A stretch of 11,394 bases of DNA, from contig CACYDK010000142.1 of assembly GCA_902773155.1 (NCBI GenBank), positions 1 to 11,394 of the forward strand, read 5' to 3'. Positions 1 through 6,399 of the stretch are shown here, piece after piece (the stretch's first letter is position 1; each line of letters starts with the position of its first letter). The notes under the pieces are model-generated. The model searched no databases and was not told the origin of the DNA. It saw nothing but the letters and a program-made list of their open reading frames with translations. Source of the stretch: an uncultured Ruminococcus sp. (GTDB lineage Bacteria > Bacillota > Clostridia > Oscillospirales > Acutalibacteraceae). Made by a program: the position numbers and the translations under genes.

Positions 1-132
1 ACAACAAAGGAGACTAATGAATGGGAAGAAAAAAACGAATCAGATAAGAAATACTATACCATCATATGGTCAAATGATGGATTAATATTTGTAACATATG
101 ATTATTATCAAACATTTTACGAAATCATTTAA
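1..132 (+). CDS. C-terminal end of a barnase-like ribonuclease (toxin), partial
   Basis: An open frame enters from the left edge and ends at TAA 130-132, giving 43 residues. From memory of barnase, the segment IIWSNDGLIFVTYDYYQTF lines up with the last strands of that enzyme (LYSSDWLIYKTTDHYQTF), and the protein ends three residues later, as barnase nearly does. Barnase-family enzymes are guanyl-preferring extracellular or polymorphic-toxin RNases. The position matching the general-acid His102 of barnase is Tyr (codons gat tat tat caa), and the matches to Arg83 and Arg87 are Lys and Thr. This copy may therefore be weak, inactive or differently wired. The next gene is a barstar-family inhibitor, which supports the assignment independently. 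The N-terminal part lies outside the window, so a stand-alone RNase and a toxin tip on a larger polymorphic protein cannot be told apart. Confidence 0.72.
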   Translation, partial: TTKETNEWEEKNESDKKYYTIIWSNDGLIFVTYDYYQTFYEII

Positions 133-144
133 GGAGATAAGAAT

Positions 145-429
145 GTGAATACAGCAACAATTGATTTAACCGGATGTCGATATTTGGGTGAGATTCATCA
201 GCGCATAAAAAAGTCACTCGATTTTCCTGACGGATATGGTGAAAACTGGGATGCTTTTGAGGACATGCTGACGATAGATTGCCCTGTTCGTTTTATTACT
301 GTCAAAGGATTCAACAGTATAAATAAAGAATTGATACCTTATGTGACACCTATGAGAGATATATTGGAATCACATAAACAGTATTGGGCTCATTCTGATT
401 GTCCGTTTGACTATGAATTTGTCGATTAG
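145..429 (+). CDS. Barstar-family ribonuclease inhibitor (immunity/antitoxin)
   Basis: The 94-residue product has the size and core signature of barstar: an N-terminal strand (TIDLTG), a helix, then PDGYGENWDAFEDML at about residues 28-42. This matches the YYGENLDALWDAL region that plugs the barnase active site with acidic residues. Barstars bind the cognate RNase one to one in the cytoplasm and protect the producer. The start is GTG at 145, read with AAGGAG at 131-136 (8-nt spacing), which begins in the stop codon of the upstream RNase-like gene, so the two are very probably co-translated. An ATG two bases earlier (143) is followed at once by TGA and cannot be the start. The A+T-rich codon use matches its neighbours on both sides but not the genes after 2500. 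Confidence 0.88.
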   Translation: MNTATIDLTGCRYLGEIHQRIKKSLDFPDGYGENWDAFEDMLTIDCPVRFITVKGFNSINKELIPYVTPMRDILESHKQYWAHSDCPFDYEFVD

Positions 430-450
430 TCCGTTATGAACACTCGCACC

Positions 451-493
451 ATTGAAACAGGGGGGCACTCCAAAGAGTGCTCCCTGTTTCAAT
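451..493 (+). terminator. Long hairpin after the barstar gene, probable terminator
   Basis: Arms 451-470 and 475-493 pair over about 19 bp with one bulged G (ATTGAAACAGGG... against ...CCCTGTTTCAAT), closing on the 4-nt loop CAAA. The hairpin starts 21 nt after the barstar stop. A clear U-tract is missing (AATTATACC follows), so termination is inferred from position and stem strength. A remnant of a small inverted-repeat element is possible. Confidence 0.55.
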
Positions 494-527
494 TATACCA
501 GCAAAGCGTCGGTGGGCGGACTTGAAG

Positions 528-550
528 GCGACCGCGCCGAGCTTCAAGCG
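528..550. repeat. Left copy of a 23-bp imperfect direct repeat flanking the AlbA_2 unit
   Basis: The sequence GCGACCGCGCCGAG followed by CTTCAAGCG recurs at 2303-2325 with 20 of 23 bases identical. Here it is also framed by a 7-bp inverted repeat (CTTGAAG 521-527, CTTCAAG 542-548), so the transcript could fold with the conserved GCGACCG core in the loop. Its role is unknown. Confidence 0.5.
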
Positions 551-559
551 TCAGCGATG

Positions 560-583
560 AAGCGAAGGTAAAATCGCTTTTAT
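560..583 (+). terminator. Weak hairpin with short T run
   Basis: AAGCGA (560-565) and TCGCTT (574-579) can pair around an 8-nt loop, and the run TTTT occupies 578-581. The stem is only 6 bp. It may be a minor terminator shielding the AlbA_2 promoter from upstream transcription. Confidence 0.25.
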
Positions 584-615
584 CCATAGTAATCGTTAAG
601 CTTACCCTCATTTTT

Positions 616-740
616 GTGTTCAAACTTGAATTTATGTGTTCAAATTACGAAAATTAGTGTTGGAACTGCGTTATTTACTGTTCAAGGTTTGCGTTTTAGT
701 GTTCAAACTTGAATTTTAGTGTTGACTTGTGTGAAAATTA
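616..740 (+). repeat. Six tandem 20-22 bp repeats, candidate operator array
   Basis: Six head-to-tail units begin at 616, 636, 657, 678, 699 and 719. The consensus is GTGTTCAAACTTGAATTTTA, and units 1 and 5 are nearly identical. Every unit starts (G/C)TGTT and ends in an A+T-rich ATTTA-like stretch. Units 1 and 5 contain the dyad TTCAA-AC-TTGAA. The 20-21 bp period is close to two turns of B-DNA, so each unit presents the same helix face. Unit 6 (GTGTTGAC...) contains the -35 box of the downstream promoter. This arrangement fits a cooperative operator, probably autoregulatory, but the binding protein is not known. Confidence 0.75.
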
Positions 741-749
741 AGGTATAAT
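722..749 (+). promoter_or_regulatory. Sigma-70 promoter of the AlbA_2 gene
   Basis: The -35 box TTGACT (722-727) and the perfect -10 box TATAAT (744-749) are separated by 16 bp. The predicted start of transcription is near 756, leaving a leader of about 25 nt. The -35 lies inside the last unit of the tandem repeat array, so a protein bound there should block RNA polymerase. Confidence 0.8.
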
Positions 750-768
750 AGAATTGAAATGAAAATTC

Positions 769-773
769 AGGAG
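769..773 (+). promoter_or_regulatory. Ribosome binding site that sets the AlbA_2 start at 782
   Basis: AGGAG lies 8 nt before ATG 782. The in-frame GTG at 773 overlaps this site and so is not a usable start. Confidence 0.8.
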
Positions 774-781
774 TGAATTAT

Positions 782-2212
782 ATGCAAGCAGAAGATTTAA
801 AGAATTTGGTAATCAGGATTAGTAACGCAAAAACAGAAACGCAAAACATTGAACTAAAAGAGGCAAGCCAAGGATGTCCCACACATTTATTTGATACATT
901 GTCTTCATTTTCCAATCAGGATGATGGAGGTATGATTATTTTCGGCATTAGCGAAAGGAACCATTTTGAAATTTGCGGTGTATATGATCCGCAGGATTTA
1001 CAGAAAAAAGTTACCGAACAGTGTAAACAAATGGAACCTGTTGTTCGAGCGCTGTTTACAACTTGCGATATTGACGGAAAAATGGTTGTTTCTGCTGAAA
1101 TTCCCGGCGTTGATATCGTTGACAGACCTGTGTTTTATAAAGGCGTAGGCCGAATAAAGGGTTCCTACATTCGTGTGGGAGAATCAGATGAGCCTATGAC
1201 GGAATATGAGATTTACAGTTACGAGGCGTTTCGTCAGCGAAAACGAGATGATATCAGGATAATTGAAAACGCTAATCTCAAGTTGTTTGATCAAGACCGG
1301 TTGTCACAGTACTTGAGAGAAGTAAAAAAAGAACGCAAGAATCTTTCCGCTAACATGAAAGACAGTGAAATTCTTGAAATTATGGGAGTAACAATCGATA
1401 ATAACCCAACACTTGCCGGATTAATGACTTTTTCAAAATATCCGCAAACGTACTTTCCGCAACTGTGTATTACGGCTGTTGCATTACCGGGAACAGAACA
1501 TGGCGCCGTAGGCGAGGATGGAGCTCGTTTTATTGACAATAAACGCATTACAGGCGCGATTCCGGATATGCTGGATGAAGCCGTTGATTTTGTCATTAAA
1601 AACAGCCGCACAAAAACGATTATCAATGAAATGGGACGACGTGCTGACAAACCGGAATATCCTATTGTTGCGGTACGCGAGGCGATAGTCAATGCGCTGG
1701 TGCATAGAGATTATAGCATACACACTGAAAACGTTCCGATTCGTATCGAAATGTACCGCGACCGACTTGAAATTACCAACAGCGGCGGTCTGTACGGTAA
1801 AATTTCAATTGATGCTTTAGGTAAGGTACACCCCGAAACAAGAAACGCGACATTGGCAAATATGCTGGAGTTGCTTCATGTAACCGAAAACCGCTATTCC
1901 GGAATTCCGACAATGCGAAGCGAATGTATTAAAGCAAAACTACCTGCGCCTATATTCTCGGTTTTACACGGTGAATTTAAAGTCATTATGAAAAATGGTT
2001 ACTATTCAGATAATATGGACTTAGATGACGCAGTCATAGAGTTTTGCTCAGTACCAAGATCAAGAGAAGAGCTAACTGCATTTGTCGGAAAATCACGGAA
2101 CTATGTGATGACGAAAGTTGTATTGCCCTTGGTAGAGAAAGGAAAGCTACAACTAACAATTCCGGAAAAGCCTAAAAGCAATAATCAAAAATTTGTAAAA
2201 AGTGTAGTATGA
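782..2212 (+). CDS. Schlafen/AlbA_2-domain putative DNA-binding regulator (COG2865-like)
   Basis: The product is 476 residues from ATG 782. Residues about 10-140 form an AlbA_2 (Schlafen-type) domain: an ELKEA motif at 24-28, then SSFSNQDDGGMIIFGISE at 41-58 and GSYIRVGESDEPMT at about 127-140. The second half carries the COG2865 hallmarks REAIVNALVHRDY (299-311), RLEITNSGGLYG (328-339) and a SGIPTMR segment near 373-379, usually annotated as a degenerate HATPase-like domain. Residues about 416-465 look like a winged helix. Family members are called putative transcriptional regulators or helicase-related proteins and are common on accessory islands, sometimes with defence genes. The biochemical role of this one is not known. 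It is monocistronic, with its own repeat-laden promoter upstream and a terminator 155 nt downstream. Confidence 0.85.
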   Translation: MQAEDLKNLVIRISNAKTETQNIELKEASQGCPTHLFDTLSSFSNQDDGGMIIFGISERNHFEICGVYDPQDLQKKVTEQCKQMEPVVRALFTTCDIDGKMVVSAEIPGVDIVDRPVFYKGVGRIKGSYIRVGESDEPMTEYEIYSYEAFRQRKRDDIRIIENANLKLFDQDRLSQYLREVKKERKNLSANMKDSEILEIMGVTIDNNPTLAGLMTFSKYPQTYFPQLCITAVALPGTEHGAVGEDGARFIDNKRITGAIPDMLDEAVDFVIKNSRTKTIINEMGRRADKPEYPIVAVREAIVNALVHRDYSIHTENVPIRIEMYRDRLEITNSGGLYGKISIDALGKVHPETRNATLANMLELLHVTENRYSGIPTMRSECIKAKLPAPIFSVLHGEFKVIMKNGYYSDNMDLDDAVIEFCSVPRSREELTAFVGKSRNYVMTKVVLPLVEKGKLQLTIPEKPKSNNQKFVKSVV

Positions 2213-2302
2213 ACTACTTCTAACGCCCTACACAAAACGAAACACGTTGGTAAATAAGCTGTTTTTAGTAAAGATTAATCACCGGCGCCACAGAAACAAA
2301 AC

Positions 2303-2325
2303 GCGACCGTGCCGAGGTTTAAGCG
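2303..2325. repeat. Right copy of the 23-bp imperfect direct repeat
   Basis: GCGACCGTGCCGAG followed by GTTTAAGCG matches 528-550 at 20 of 23 positions. The stretch 2213-2367 around it holds no gene that I can see. Confidence 0.5.
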
Positions 2326-2367
2326 CCATTTGCTCTGCTCATATCAATAATATACTTTTCATTTAAT

Positions 2368-2401
2368 GCAGGCCTCTTTATTGAGGCTTGCTTTTTCTTT
2401 T
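2368..2401 (+). terminator. Rho-independent terminator after the AlbA_2 gene
   Basis: GCAGGCCTC (2368-2376) pairs with GAGGCTTGC (2383-2391) over 9 bp with one G-U pair and a 6-nt loop. The T-rich tail TTTTTCTTTT runs from 2392 to 2401. Confidence 0.88.
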
Positions 2402-2449
2402 GTTCAACATCCACTAAAACAGGCGCAAAAAATTATGCGTTATCAATAA

Positions 2450-2478
2450 TTGTGCCGGGTACCAAATAGTGGTATAAT
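2450..2478 (+). promoter_or_regulatory. Extended -10 promoter of the flavodiiron gene, with overlapping dyad
   Basis: A perfect -10 TATAAT (2473-2478) is preceded by the extended element TGG (2470-2472). A partial -35, TTGTGC (2450-2455), lies 17 bp upstream. An inverted repeat, TACCA (2460-2464) and TGGTA (2470-2474), overlaps the -10 and could be a repressor site. That role is inference. Confidence 0.7.
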
Positions 2479-2500
2479 GTATTAGTAAAAAAATATTCAC

Positions 2501-2506
2501 AGGAGG
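2501..2506 (+). promoter_or_regulatory. Ribosome binding site that sets the flavodiiron start at 2513
   Basis: AGGAGG directly abuts an ATG at 2507, leaving no spacing, but lies 6 nt before the in-frame ATG at 2513. The second is the likely start. Confidence 0.8.
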
Positions 2507-2512
2507 ATGATT

Positions 2513-4300
2513 ATGAATATTACAAATGATATCCGTTATGTGGGCGTTAACGACCACAAAATCGACCTTTTCGAGGGACAGTATATCGTACCCAACGGAA
2601 TGGCTTATAACTCCTATGTTATTATGGACGAGAAAATCGCCGTCATGGATACGGTTGACCGCAATTTTAAAAACGAGTGGTTCCGTAATATCGAGAACGT
2701 GCTCGGCGACAAGGCTCCCGATTATCTCGTTGTTCAGCATATGGAGCCGGATCACAGCGCGAACATCAAGGCCTTCCTTGAAAAATACCCCGAGGCTGTT
2801 GTCGTTTCATCGGCCAAGGCGTTCGCGATGATGCAGAATTTCTTTAAAACCGACTTCTCCGACAGAAGGATAGTTATCGCCGAGGGCGATACCCTGGAGC
2901 TCGGAACTCATACTCTCAATTTCGTAGCCGCTCCGATGGTTCACTGGCCCGAGGTCATGGTGACCTACGACAGCACCGACAAGGTTCTGTTCTCGGCCGA
3001 TGGATTCGGAAAATTCGGCGCCCTCGACGTTGAGGAGGACTGGGCGTGCGAGGCCAGAAGATACTATATCGGTATCGTCGGAAAGTACGGCGCTCAGGTT
3101 CAGAATCTGCTGAAAAAAGCTTCCGCTCTCGACATCAGCATAATCTGTCCTCTCCACGGTCCGATCCTCAAGGAAAACCTCGGCTACTACCTCGACCTTT
3201 ACAACACATGGTCGTCCTACGGCGTTGAGTCCGACGGTATCATGATCGCCTACACCTCTGTCTACGGCCACACCAAGGAGGCTGTCGAGCTGCTCGCGAT
3301 GAAGCTGCGCGCAAAGGGCTGCCCCAAGGTCGCGGTAAACGACCTCGCGCGCGAGGATATGGCCGAGTGCGTCGAGGACGCCTTCCGCTACGGCAGGATC
3401 GTGTTCGCCACAACAACCTACAACGCCGATATCTTCCCCTTTATGAGAGAATTTATCGAGCACCTTACGGAGCGCAATTTCCAGAACAGAACCGTCGCCT
3501 TTATCGAGAACGGCTCGTGGGCTCCGCTTGCGGCAAAAACTATGAAGAAGATGCTCGAGGGCTGCAAGAACCTGACCATGCTCGACACAATCACCATCAA
3601 ATCCGCCATGAGCGAGGAGAACGAGGCTCAGCTTGACGCTCTCGCCGATGAGCTGTGTATGGATTATCTCGCCCAGCACGAGGAGACCGCCAACAAAAAC
3701 GACCTTAAGGCGCTCTTCAACATCGGCTACGGCCTCTATGTAGTGACCTCCTACGACGGCAAAAAGCACAACGGCCTCATAGTAAACACCGTTACTCAGG
3801 TAACAAATACCCCGAACCGCGTCGCCGTCACCATCAACAAGCAGAACTACTCGCACGACGTTATCAAATCTACAGGCAAGATGAACGTAAACTGCCTCTC
3901 TGTTGAGGCTCCGTTCAAGGTGTTCGAGCACTTCGGCTTCCAGAGCGGCCAAGACGTCGACAAGTTCAAGACCGGCAACCCGCTTTTCTCGGACAACGGG
4001 CTTGTTTTCCTGCCCAAATACATCAACTCCTTTATGTCGCTCGAGGTTGAGCAGTACATCGACCTCGGCACCCACGGAATGTTCATCTGCGCCGTAACAG
4101 AGGCCAGAGTGACCTCCGACAAGGAGACTATGACCTATACGTACTACCAGAACAACGTAAAGCCAAAGCCCCAGGCCGAGGGCAAAAAGGGCTTCGTCTG
4201 CAAGGTTTGCGGATATATCTACGAGGGCGACGAGCTCCCCGAGGACTTCATCTGTCCGCTCTGCAAGCACGGCGTAGCAGACTTTGAGCCGCTGGCTTAA
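2513..4300 (+). CDS. Flavodiiron protein fused to flavin reductase and rubredoxin domains
   Basis: This 595-residue cytoplasmic oxidoreductase is predicted to reduce O2 to water and/or NO to N2O. Residues about 1-235 are the metallo-beta-lactamase-like diiron domain, with all expected ligands: H76, E78, D80 and H81 (HMEPDH), H144, D163 and H215. Residues about 242-390 are flavodoxin-like, with the FMN-binding loop YTSVYGHTKEA. Residues about 398-548 are a flavin reductase-type split barrel (FNIGYGLYVVTS, then GLIVNTVTQVT). The tail is a short rubredoxin with C563xxC566 and C581xxC584. Only 14 residues separate the cysteine pairs, as in rubrerythrin-type rather than full-length rubredoxins. 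Rubredoxin, flavin and diiron centres in one chain suggest a self-contained electron path. A zinc-ribbon gene follows 10 nt later, probably in the same transcript. The canonical family core is about 400 residues, so this is an extended form. Confidence 0.93.
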   Translation: MNITNDIRYVGVNDHKIDLFEGQYIVPNGMAYNSYVIMDEKIAVMDTVDRNFKNEWFRNIENVLGDKAPDYLVVQHMEPDHSANIKAFLEKYPEAVVVSSAKAFAMMQNFFKTDFSDRRIVIAEGDTLELGTHTLNFVAAPMVHWPEVMVTYDSTDKVLFSADGFGKFGALDVEEDWACEARRYYIGIVGKYGAQVQNLLKKASALDISIICPLHGPILKENLGYYLDLYNTWSSYGVESDGIMIAYTSVYGHTKEAVELLAMKLRAKGCPKVAVNDLAREDMAECVEDAFRYGRIVFATTTYNADIFPFMREFIEHLTERNFQNRTVAFIENGSWAPLAAKTMKKMLEGCKNLTMLDTITIKSAMSEENEAQLDALADELCMDYLAQHEETANKNDLKALFNIGYGLYVVTSYDGKKHNGLIVNTVTQVTNTPNRVAVTINKQNYSHDVIKSTGKMNVNCLSVEAPFKVFEHFGFQSGQDVDKFKTGNPLFSDNGLVFLPKYINSFMSLEVEQYIDLGTHGMFICAVTEARVTSDKETMTYTYYQNNVKPKPQAEGKKGFVCKVCGYIYEGDELPEDFICPLCKHGVADFEPLA

Positions 4301-4310
4301 GGAGGAGCTA

Positions 4311-4949
4311 ATGCCTAAATGTAAGGCCTGCGGCGAGGAATTCGCCGAGGGATCAAAATATTGCCCGGCCTGCGGAGCGGCTGCCGACAGCACCGAGCAG
4401 GGCTACAGCTCGACCAGAAAACAGGTTTTCGTAGGCGAGGTCAGAAAATGTCCAAGCTGCGGAAGCGAGCTGCAGAGCTTGGCGGCAATATGTCCGACCT
4501 GCGGATACGAGTTGAACTCCGGCAAGCTCAACTCCAGCGTCCGCAAGCTCGCCGAGCTGCTTGAGGACGGCGAAAAATGGGGCTACCTCACCCGCGAGCG
4601 CAAGACGAATATGATAGAAACTCACCCTATACCCAACGATAAGGAAAGCATAGTTGAGTTTCTGTACTACATCAAAATGCGCCTCGCCGCTATGACCAAC
4701 GACAAGATCACCGGCGACCTCGCGTACTGGAACACCGTCTGGAAGATGAAGGCCGACAACATCTACCAAAAGGCTCAGGTCATTCTCAAAAACGACCCGA
4801 TGGTGGAGCAGGTCTATAAGGAGATCTGCGGGATATTCGACTCGATAAAGGCGAAGTACACCCGCAAAAAAATCGTGCGCCTTATAGTCGGCCTCGCGGC
4901 TCTTGCCGGACTTGGTTTTTTGATCTATCTTTGGATAAAATCCTTCTGA
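4311..4949 (+). CDS. Tail-anchored double zinc-ribbon membrane protein
   Basis: The start is ATG 4311 with GGAGG at 4301-4305. The stop of the flavodiiron gene lies 10 nt upstream, so the pair looks co-transcribed. The 212-residue product has two N-terminal zinc ribbons: C4xxC7 with C18xxC21 (MPKCKACGEEF, then YCPACG), and C47xxC50 with C61xxC64. A mostly helical middle of unassigned fold follows (about 75-180). One hydrophobic helix sits at about 188-209, after the basic stretch YTRKK, and only three residues trail it. The zinc ribbons therefore probably face the cytoplasm. The layout recalls zinc-ribbon membrane proteins such as Bacillus YdjG, which helps to place an SPFH protein at the membrane. 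I saw no close named homologue, so partnership with the SPFH proteins downstream is inference. Confidence 0.82.
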   Translation: MPKCKACGEEFAEGSKYCPACGAAADSTEQGYSSTRKQVFVGEVRKCPSCGSELQSLAAICPTCGYELNSGKLNSSVRKLAELLEDGEKWGYLTRERKTNMIETHPIPNDKESIVEFLYYIKMRLAAMTNDKITGDLAYWNTVWKMKADNIYQKAQVILKNDPMVEQVYKEICGIFDSIKAKYTRKKIVRLIVGLAALAGLGFLIYLWIKSF

Positions 4950-5036
4950 TTCAAATTATTCCTGTTTGGCGGGAGCTTCCTGCCTGACGCGATCAGAACT
5001 ATTAATCTTTTATCATAACTAACTGCCAAAATATAA

Positions 5037-5042
5037 AAGGAG
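5037..5042 (+). promoter_or_regulatory. Ribosome binding site that sets the SPFH1 start at 5049
   Basis: AAGGAG ends immediately before an in-frame ATG at 5043 but lies 6 nt before ATG 5049, which is the likely start. Confidence 0.78.
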
Positions 5043-5048
5043 ATGCTT

Positions 5049-6386
5049 ATGGGACTATTTAACAGAGGCGGCGTTTTCGCGGACGTCATCCGCTGTGACG
5101 AACCGTCTTACTTAATATGGAAATGGCGCCCGAAGGGAGCCGAGCAGGGCGCGACGGCGCGCGAAAACGCGATCCGCTGGGGCTCGACCCTGCGCGTTAA
5201 AGAGGGCTCGGTAGCGGTATTCAGCTACAAAACCGAGGGCGGAGCCTACGACTACATCGAAGGCCCCTTTGACGAGACCATTAAAACCAAAAACTTTCCG
5301 ATCCTGTCGACTATCCTCGGAGCCGGCTACGACGGCGAGAGCCCGTTCCAGGCTGAGGTTTATTTCATCAACCTCGCCCAGATCATCCAGACAAAATTCG
5401 GCGTGCCTTATTTTGACGTGTTCGACCCGCGTTTTGTCGATTTCGCGGTTCCAACCGCGGTAAGGGGCACTATCACCTTTAAAATCACCGACTACAGGGA
5501 GTTTATCAAGCTCCATCGTCTGGATCAGTTCCGCATTGAGGATTTTGAGGAGCAGATCAGAGACGCGGTCATCAAGAACGTAAAGGCCGTTGTCGCAAAC
5601 ATACCCACCGACGAGGGCGTTCCCGTGCTCCAGCTCGAGCGCAAGCTTTCGCAGATAAACGAGATCGTCGAGAGCAAGCTCAAGCAGCGCATGTACGACG
5701 ACTTTGGCGTAACGATCTCCGGCGTGGATATCGCCGCGATCGACGTCGACAAGCAGAGCGAGGGCTACGCCCAGCTCAAGAGCGTTACTCAGGATGTTGC
5801 CAAGGCCACGGTACAGGCTCAGGCGGCGGTCAACATCAAGAACCTCGAGGATATGCAGAGGATCAACGCCGAAAACACCGAGGCGACCCTCAAGGCTCAG
5901 CGCGAGGAGCTCCAGTACGCTCAGCACCTCCAGACTCAGGGCGCCAACTTTGACGTTCATAAGCTCAACCAGCAGACCGCCGTCGGTATCGCCGGCGCCG
6001 AGGCTCTCGGAAAAATGGGCACGAACGGCGGCACCGAGATGGGCGGCGGCGGCTCGATGAATCCCGCCGGAATGATGACGGGCATGGCTATGGGCGGAGT
6101 TATCGGCCAAAATATGGCCGGTATGATGAACAATATGATGAGCGGTATCAACAACCCGTCTCAAACTCCTCCCCCGATCCCGTCGGGCTCGTACTTTGTC
6201 GCTGTAAACGGTCAGCAGACCGGCCCCTTCGACACCTCGGCTCTCTCGAACCTTCTCGCTAACAACCAGTTCGGCGCCGACAGCCTTGTATGGAAATCCG
6301 GAATGAGCGCCTGGACAAAGGCCGGCGAGGTCGACGAGCTCAAGCCTCTCTTCGGAAACGTTCCTCCCGCGATTCCGACCGAATAA
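5049..6386 (+). CDS. SPFH-domain protein 1 with C-terminal GYF_2 domain
   Basis: The 445-residue product begins MGLFNRGG and resembles the SPFH (stomatin/prohibitin/flotillin/HflK-C) proteins often annotated as virion core protein-like, COG4260 type. The SPFH fold spans about residues 20-235, and a helical, coiled-coil-prone stretch rich in Gln, Ala and Glu follows at about 225-300. Residues 323-368 are strikingly rich in Gly and Met (GMMTGMAMGGVIG). A proline patch, TPPPIP (373-378), leads into a GYF_2 domain at about 381-437, with GPF and VWKSGMSAW typical of the family. There is no transmembrane helix or signal peptide, so membrane association would be peripheral or through partners. SPFH proteins assemble into rings or scaffolds on membranes. 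The gene is 99 nt after the zinc-ribbon gene and first in a five-gene run with 12-13 nt gaps. The specific function is unknown. Confidence 0.85.
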   Translation: MGLFNRGGVFADVIRCDEPSYLIWKWRPKGAEQGATARENAIRWGSTLRVKEGSVAVFSYKTEGGAYDYIEGPFDETIKTKNFPILSTILGAGYDGESPFQAEVYFINLAQIIQTKFGVPYFDVFDPRFVDFAVPTAVRGTITFKITDYREFIKLHRLDQFRIEDFEEQIRDAVIKNVKAVVANIPTDEGVPVLQLERKLSQINEIVESKLKQRMYDDFGVTISGVDIAAIDVDKQSEGYAQLKSVTQDVAKATVQAQAAVNIKNLEDMQRINAENTEATLKAQREELQYAQHLQTQGANFDVHKLNQQTAVGIAGAEALGKMGTNGGTEMGGGGSMNPAGMMTGMAMGGVIGQNMAGMMNNMMSGINNPSQTPPPIPSGSYFVAVNGQQTGPFDTSALSNLLANNQFGADSLVWKSGMSAWTKAGEVDELKPLFGNVPPAIPTE

Positions 6387-6399
6387 GAAAGGAGAAACT

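Noticed and set aside
143..148. ATG at 143 as the barstar start
   Set aside because: The next codon is TGA. The overlapping GTG at 145 gives the complete barstar domain with good ribosome binding site spacing.
616..740. Could the tandem repeats be a small CRISPR array?
   Set aside because: Units are contiguous with no unique spacers, too degenerate and only 20-22 bp, and no cas gene is nearby. They fit an operator array better.
616..740. Could the repeats be replication iterons with the downstream gene as an initiator?
   Set aside because: The downstream protein has AlbA_2 and COG2865 features rather than a Rep domain, and the array ends in a textbook promoter.
2807..4393. A 528-codon open frame on the minus strand opposite the flavodiiron gene
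   Set aside because: It lies wholly opposite a well-supported multi-domain enzyme and shows no recognisable motif. G/C-ending codons on the real strand suppress stops in this antisense frame, which explains its length.
4968..4984. GGCGGGA/TCCTGCC hairpin between the zinc-ribbon gene and SPFH1 as a terminator
   Set aside because: It has only 7 bp with a G-U pair, a 3-nt loop and no T-run on the plus strand, so it is too weak to call.
4985..5016. A promoter for the SPFH operon using TATCAT at 5011-5016
   Set aside because: The -10 is fair, but the only -35-like sequence (CTGACG, 4984-4989) is 21 bp away. No convincing alternative was found.
5112..6164. A 350-codon minus-strand frame opposite SPFH1
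   Set aside because: It has the same codon-bias artefact. The plus strand has a clear SPFH domain, ribosome binding site and operon spacing.
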